NCBI GenBank assembly: GCA_005408345.1 | Contig: SEMN01000204.1 | Location: 496,001-560,000, forward strand | Direction of reading: 5' to 3' | Source of the DNA: Macquaria australasica | Taxonomy: Eukaryota; Chordata; Actinopteri; Centrarchiformes; Percichthyidae | Length of the DNA: 64,000 nt | In this document: piece by piece, positions 58,914 to 64,000 of the stretch | Position numbering within the stretch: the stretch's first letter is position 1 | Layout: each line of letters opens with the position of its first letter | The notes under the pieces: model-generated | Database searches by the model: none | The model's input: the letters and a program-made list of their open reading frames with translations, nothing else | Told to the model about the DNA's origin: nothing | Position numbers and translations under genes: made by a program

Positions 58914-60313
58914 CATCCAACTAATCAGCTGATTTCATTTCAAATCAAGGATTTACCCTCAGGGTGTCCTCTCAAAATAATACTTTCAGACTATCTGGAG
59001 TTACTATCTGTCGAGCCTGGGTCTTTGTTGGTGTAGTGCACCGTCAGTGTTCTCTGTGACTCAAATGTACATTCATATACTTTCTGAAAATGACTTTGCT
59101 TCCCTGTTTAGGATTAATGTCACCTCTAGCTGAGTAAACAAATAACACAAACACATCATTTTGAATGGCTGTTATTACTTTCAATACCCACCCTGACTCT
59201 TAGCAGTCGTGTGGAGGGGCGTCCTGCAAAGCAAAGCAATGTATTTCCACATTCACGTTTCCAAAGCTATATTCTGCATGTGCTCTATTGTCTTTCTTTT
59301 TTTTTTTTCAGATTAGACATTAAAAATGAGAGAGAAAAAAGAGAAGAAGGTGGTAAAAATATCTGGCAAACCCACAGGAAATAGGGGTGCTGCATCACAG
59401 CCCACAGGTGCAGCACCCCCACTCCCAGGTGGCTGAGGTTGGCTATATTTGTATTTCTGGCAGATATCTTTTTTCTGTCCCTGTCATATACCATATTATT
59501 TTATTATTATTATCATTTCATAGACACTCTACTGCTCCATATCATAACATAACCAGGCGTATAAGGCCTACAGAAAAATTACAATAGTAGAGCATTTAGA
59601 TATATTAAACAGCTGAGTAGCTCTGCATTAAGAAAATGCATGTGGATAATTAGGGGTGCATGGCTTTTCTAGTTTTATAATGCTCTCAAAAAGTGGCATA
59701 GCAGATTTGAATATGTCGTTATTGACACCATGGGTCAGATGGAAAACTGGAATCAGTATGTGACATTTACATACATACATATCCATGCACAGCTCTGTTT
59801 TTAACTTTTATTTAACCAGGGGCATATCACTGACAGCAATGCACTCTCTTTTTCAGGAATGCCCAGTTCATACGCACATATTCAAACCTGGAAGCTGCCC
59901 AGTACAACCAGTCTGGTCTGCTGGCCATGGAGCAGCTCCACTGGTGGCTTTCCCCACCCAAATGTAGCTGGCAAACCAACTAATTAAATTTTCTGGTTGG
60001 ATGTTATGTAATCTCACACCAACATATTTTTATTGTCAGAGGATGGCTGAATGTTGTATTCAGATAAGATTTGTAAAGGTGTGTGGTTGTTGCCAGAAAT
60101 ACCCAAATAAGTCAGACCAGTTCAGTATAATTACCTCTTGCTTGTCAGAAGCTATAATATACAGTAGACTGCAGTTTTTTAGACTTGCATTCGTGCTCTT
60201 GCATGCTTACTATAGAAAGCCTGGTGTCAAGCTTTTGTCCATTTTGACTTCTTGTTTCTACCAAACGTACCCCCAACAAAGAAATCAGCAAAGCAAATAA
60301 GAACCAGCACTAA
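58914..60313. other. Intergenic region between divergent ddx6 and cxcr5
   Basis: About 1.4 kb separating the two divergent promoters. It contains a repeat fragment at 59800-59870 and a T run near 59300. No exon recognised. Confidence 0.6.
59800..59870. repeat. Fragment of dispersed repeat (TTTTATTTAACCAGGGGC)
   Basis: TTTATTTAACCAGG with CTCTCTTTTTCAGGAATGCC downstream matches the layout of a common fish repeat terminus. Partial and diverged. Confidence 0.4.
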
Positions 60314-60321
60314 CAGGAAGT
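60314..60321 (+). promoter_or_regulatory. cxcr5: ETS/PU.1-type site upstream of cxcr5
   Basis: CAGGAAGT lies about 55 nt upstream of the predicted cxcr5 ATG. GGAA-core ETS sites, including PU.1, are typical of lymphoid promoters. No TATA box is evident; the transcription start is unknown. Confidence 0.3.
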
Positions 60322-60375
60322 ACAAGCACATTTCATTCTGGCAGTGAAAGATATACATTCAAGCGATTCACCCAC

Positions 60376-60408
60376 ATGGCTGTAACAAACATCATTGCAG
60401 TTTATGAG
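60376..60408 (+). other. cxcr5: Predicted cxcr5 first coding exon (11 codons)
   Basis: Chosen because ATG GCT GTA ACA to TAT GAG is followed directly by a consensus GTAAGA donor and closes in phase 0 with the acceptor at 62220. The alternative ATG at 62179 reads MKLTPPPFFKF, which translates the poly-C/poly-T acceptor tract and is not a plausible receptor N terminus. The intron would be 1812 bp. Confidence 0.7.
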
Positions 60409-63255
60409 GTAAGACATGATTAACAATTGTTGAAGTGAATGGTAAATTGCTGTAGATGTTCTTTAGAACTATAGTCCCTGACAGGTCTTAGATTTTTAAA
60501 TGTTTTGTTATACAGTCTGCTCTAAATTTAATTTTAATATATTCAAATGTGGCATGTGTATATGTTCAATTAACCTTAAAAGAATGGATGTCATGGTAAG
60601 TAACAGGCTAAGTCTTACTGTGATTTAGTCTGTAGTAAAATGTCCTTTAAACTGCTAGTGGACACCTTCCAGTAGCTACAATCTACTGTTTAAAGCATGA
60701 AACCTTTTCTAAACCTCAGCTGCAGCATTTTTAGAGAGATTTTAAGGTAAAAAGCAACACGTAGCTGCTTCCCATGATTAAGATTAAACAACAAGATGTT
60801 GAAATTGTTACAAAGTTGAGAAAAATAATTCATAATGTACAGTAGCTTGAATTACTGAACCGTGAAAAAAGCACCTAAACAGATGTGGGTTAGTTACATT
60901 GGGTGTCTACCACATCTTTCCTTTTTACTCACCAGGGAAATAAGCAAGGAAGAAATTCACTGTGATACATCCTACTGTATATGTTTGTCATGAAAGGAGA
61001 GTACTCTAGGGTGATATATTCCATTATTCTAATTACAGGCTTCAAATAGCTTGCAATTAATTTATCATCACACCAATGTAGAAGGGAAAAATAATATAAT
61101 TTAACAGAACACTAATGCAATTATATCTGTGATTATCTCTAATTTCAAATCACAGTCATTCAACACAAAATCTGTCTGATGATCTACAGTGTAATATGAA
61201 TCAAATGTATAAACTTGATCATTGTGGCGGAAATTGCATCACAAAATGCTGTTAAAACATTGTGATTTAAAAACAGGTTACAATGTGGTAGTCATTATGA
61301 ACTCAATAATAACGTTGACAGTAATGGCAGCGATGATTACATGTAAATTCTAACTAATTTATATAGTTTTATACTTTAAAGTTTTGTTTCATGGAACTCA
61401 ATTTCCCCGTTTTATGGTTTTAAGAAAGGTAACATATATAAGAAAAGTATCATGAATATATCTAAATATCATAAAAATATTTACTCCAGAGTACATTCTG
61501 CTACTATGGACTGTGGATGCATTCAGTGTTGTTGTGTGTATAATTATGAATATAGTTGTACAATATCACATTTATCCATATTTTTATAATATGGATAAAA
61601 TGTGATATTGTACATACATACAATACATTATATGGATATATTTTCTGGGTCACTGACTTAACAGCATTATTAAACATGGAGAAATGGCAATTTTAAAAAC
61701 AGTTCCTATTCAGTTACTTTTAATTTCAGGTACTATTAACAGTTATTTTTGTACCAGCTAGTCCTCATTTAAAGTGACATTTCAGGTTTTAATAGCTGTG
61801 ACTTCTCCACCAGATATAATATTAACTTGGTTGTTGATTGGGGAAAAATGTCATTAGTATTCATTCATTAATATACAGCCAAAGTAGGATGTTTTGGCGT
61901 ACTTGCCTCAAAACGTCTCCTGGTTACTGTGAAGGGGAAGTGAAAAAAATCTGGTCTCTTCAGTGTTTCCTGCCTAACAATTCAAATGAGACAACCGCAG
62001 GGAACAAAAAAAAAACACAAACAAGGTAGTGATTTTAAAGCTATTCAAGCTTATGTAATAATGAATTATTCATTTCATTATCAATAACAACTGTCAGAAT
62101 TTAGCCAAAATGAATCGAGTGTACAATTGTCTGTTATTCCACAGCACACAAAATGATTCTCAAACTGTGATGAGGTAATTGAAATTAACCCCCCCCCCTT
62201 TTTTTAAATTTATTTTACAGCTGGCAAGCAGCGAAGATCCTGAGAACTTCACAGATACAAACGATACAGGCTACTGTGATGAAGAGGACCTCCGGACCTT
62301 TCATGCTGTGTTTCAACCTGTGCTTTACAGCTTGATCTTTCTGCTGGGTGTGGCAGGGAATGGCCTGATGATAACAGTCCTCCTGAGACGCTGGCGCCTC
62401 CTGCGCATCGCTGAGATCTACTTACTGCACCTTGCCCTGGCTGACCTCATGCTCCTTGTTACATTTCCTTTCGATGTAGTCAGTGCCACTGGTTGGGTGT
62501 TTGGGGAGATTCTCTGCAAGCTGACAGGCCTGATACAACATCTTAACCTCCTCTGTGGGAGTTTACTTCTAGCTTGCATTGGCTTTGATCGGTATTTGGC
62601 TATTGTTCATGCTATTCCTAGTATGCAAAGTCGACGTCCGAGAACAGTGCACCTAACATGCATTTTATTATGGTTGGTCTGTTTGGGTTTATCAATACCC
62701 AATTTTGTGTTTCTTACTGTGACAAAGGAAGGCCTCTGTTTACATGGTTCCTATTACGGTATTCATGCAAACAACTGGGTTTTGACCAGTAAACTCTTTA
62801 ATCATGTGTGCTTTTTCCTACCTCTGGCTGTCATGACCTATTGTTACACAGCAGTGGTAGTTACTTTGCGCAACAGTCAGAAAAGCCAAGCAAGGCAAGG
62901 AGCAATTCGACTGGCTTTACTCCTCACTCTCGTCTTTTGCTTCTGTTGGCTACCATACAATATAACCTCACTGACAGATACTATGGCAGACCTGGAGGTT
63001 ATCTCATTTGATAACTGCAGATCTTATGACCTACTTACGGTAGCCCTTCCTGTGACGAGGAGTCTGGGTTTCTCACACTGTTGCCTGAACCCTTTCTTAT
63101 ACGCCTTTGTTGGGGTGCGGTTTCGCAATGAGCTGATACAGTTATTTTGTAAATTGGGATGCAGACGTGTTTGTATGCCTTTCATCAGAGCTCAGGGTCA
63201 CAGTCGACCATCCATTTCGGATGGAGCAACAACCACCAGCGGCATCCTCATCTAA
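60376..63255 (+). CDS. cxcr5: C-X-C chemokine receptor type 5 (CXCR5), two coding exons, 355 aa
   Basis: Seven-transmembrane class A GPCR, in mammals the CXCL13 receptor guiding B cells and follicular helper T cells. Exons: 60376-60408 (MAVTNIIAVYE, donor GAG/GTAAGA) and 62221-63255 after TTTATTTTACAG, joined in phase 0. The N terminus is acidic, with sequons at N20 (NFT) and N25 (NDT) and a tyrosine Y29 beside acidic residues. Key residues: N58 (TM1), D86 (TM2), W103 and C110 (start of TM3), D134-R135-Y136 followed by LAIVHA, FCFCWLPYN in TM6, and AHCC-like SHCCLNPFLYAFVG in TM7. The Ser/Thr-rich tail ends TTTSGILI. The LLGV-GN start of TM1, LLLACI-DRYLAIVHA and CCLNP blocks match CXCR5 best, and the position beside ddx6 supports it. 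Human is 372 aa, with a similar short first coding exon. The first exon is predicted, not proven. Confidence 0.93.
61558..61613. repeat. Near-perfect 25/26-bp inverted repeat in the cxcr5 intron
   Basis: Left arm 61558-61582 (GTACAATATCACATTTATCC then ATATT) pairs with right arm 61588-61613 around a 5-nt loop TTTAT. There is a single one-base length difference between arms. It could be a small foldback element or recent DNA hairpin. No protein or known RNA family is recognised. Confidence 0.85.
62189..62205 (+). repeat. cxcr5: C10-T7 run in the cxcr5 acceptor tract
   Basis: Ten C followed by seven T lie 16-32 nt upstream of the exon 2 boundary and act as part of its polypyrimidine tract. It explains the spurious N-terminal extension of the open frame. 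Confidence 0.8.
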
Positions 63256-63493
63256 TGAACTCTTACAGGGTGTTAACTGTAACTAAAATGCTTGTTCTGT
63301 AGTATTTTGTTTGTAATGATGGAAAATGTTAGAATTTCCACAGATGTTCTGACAATATAGTACCCATTGCTACTTTGATTGCATTTAAAAGACGTTTTAT
63401 TTTCCCAGTCAAGAAAAAAAAAAATGTTAATGTTGGGTGAAATCTGTTTTTGCTTGTATTTTAGCTACTGCTAATTGAATTTCATTGTTTTTA

Positions 63494-63499
63494 AATAAA
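63494..63499 (+). terminator. cxcr5: cxcr5 poly(A) signal (AATAAA)
   Basis: AATAAA within TTTTTAAATAAAGATTTC, about 240 nt after the cxcr5 TAA stop. It is followed within 40 nt by a T/GT-rich stretch (ACTGTGTCCCCTTGTCAGTG), as expected of a cleavage region. Confidence 0.7.
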
Positions 63500-63539
63500 G
63501 ATTTCATATATTATACAGCAACTGTGTCCCCTTGTCAGT

Positions 63540-64000
63540 GTCATCAAACAACATTAATTGACAACACAATAACCAAAACTAAAACCACCTTAGAGATCAG
63601 TATTATTCTATTTTTAGACTTCTATTAAAACACAGTTATACAGAACAACTGCAAACAATCACAAATTGCATCTTATATACAGCAAGTATATTATATATGT
63701 ATAATTCATTTGCACAACAGTTTGGTAGTTGGAGAAAATAAATCAATGATATTAAAACAAATAGAAATTTGAGGCACTCCTCTCCTGACTGCCACTCTGT
63801 TCCCACAACAAATACACACATCTTTTAAATATACATATTTTACAGTATTTTAGAAAATGGCTTCAGATTTGTTATTGAACGGTGTTACAGTGCTTTTAAA
63901 TATTCATTTTTTTAAATCAGTTGTAAAATTTCACTGATTTATTGTTTACAGTTCCTCTTTTCAAACAACTGCAAGTATAACATTAATGAAAAAACACAAT
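63540..64000. other. 3' flank of cxcr5, A/T-rich
   Basis: No coding sequence. Several TTTATT hexamers (for example 63938-63943) read AATAAA on the - strand, so the end of a convergent minus-strand gene is possible. In human the next gene is BCL9L on the opposite strand, but nothing here proves it. Confidence 0.3.

Noticed and set aside
62179..62220. N-terminal extension MKLTPPPFFKFILQ of the cxcr5 frame
   Set aside because: It translates a C10-T7 tract ending in TTTACAG, which is the acceptor of exon 2.

Overview
The window is vertebrate nuclear DNA, almost certainly a teleost fish. The three real genes are spliced with GT-AG introns and are bony-vertebrate families. The intergenic DNA carries fish-type repeats: short non-autonomous DNA elements, remnants of three LINE families and many simple repeats. 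No bacterial, viral, CRISPR or operon features were seen.

Layout: (1) About 1-36 kb is gene-poor. It holds three decayed LINEs (about 7.4-8.0 kb +, 10.4-12.5 kb -, 28.6-29.3 kb -), several MITE-like elements, microsatellites, and a few stretches that read like conserved non-coding DNA but cannot be tested here. A weak promoter/poly(A)-bounded unit lies at 0.2-0.7 kb on the - strand. (2) 36.3-44.8 kb, - strand: a complete 15-exon trehalase gene (treh). All splice phases close, giving 579 residues with a signal peptide, both GH37 signatures and a GPI-type tail. (3) About 44.9-58.9 kb, - strand: a complete ddx6 gene (DEAD-box decapping activator), 12 coding exons giving 484 residues, with a likely 5-kb 3' UTR and at least one upstream non-coding exon. 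(4) 60.4-63.5 kb, + strand: cxcr5, a chemokine receptor with an 11-codon first coding exon and one large second exon (355 residues). (5) The last 500 bases hold no recognisable coding sequence.

The order and orientation treh(-) ddx6(-) cxcr5(+) matches the human 11q23 TREH-DDX6-CXCR5 block, which supports all three identifications. The genes are unrelated in function (disaccharide hydrolysis, mRNA silencing and decay, B-cell/follicle chemotaxis). They are neighbours by ancestry, not a pathway. The likely ddx6 poly(A) site and the treh TATA-like box are only about 0.1 kb apart. I found no convincing undescribed system; the most checkable points are the cxcr5 start exon, the ddx6/treh junction, nested repeats in introns, and a near-perfect hairpin in the cxcr5 intron.
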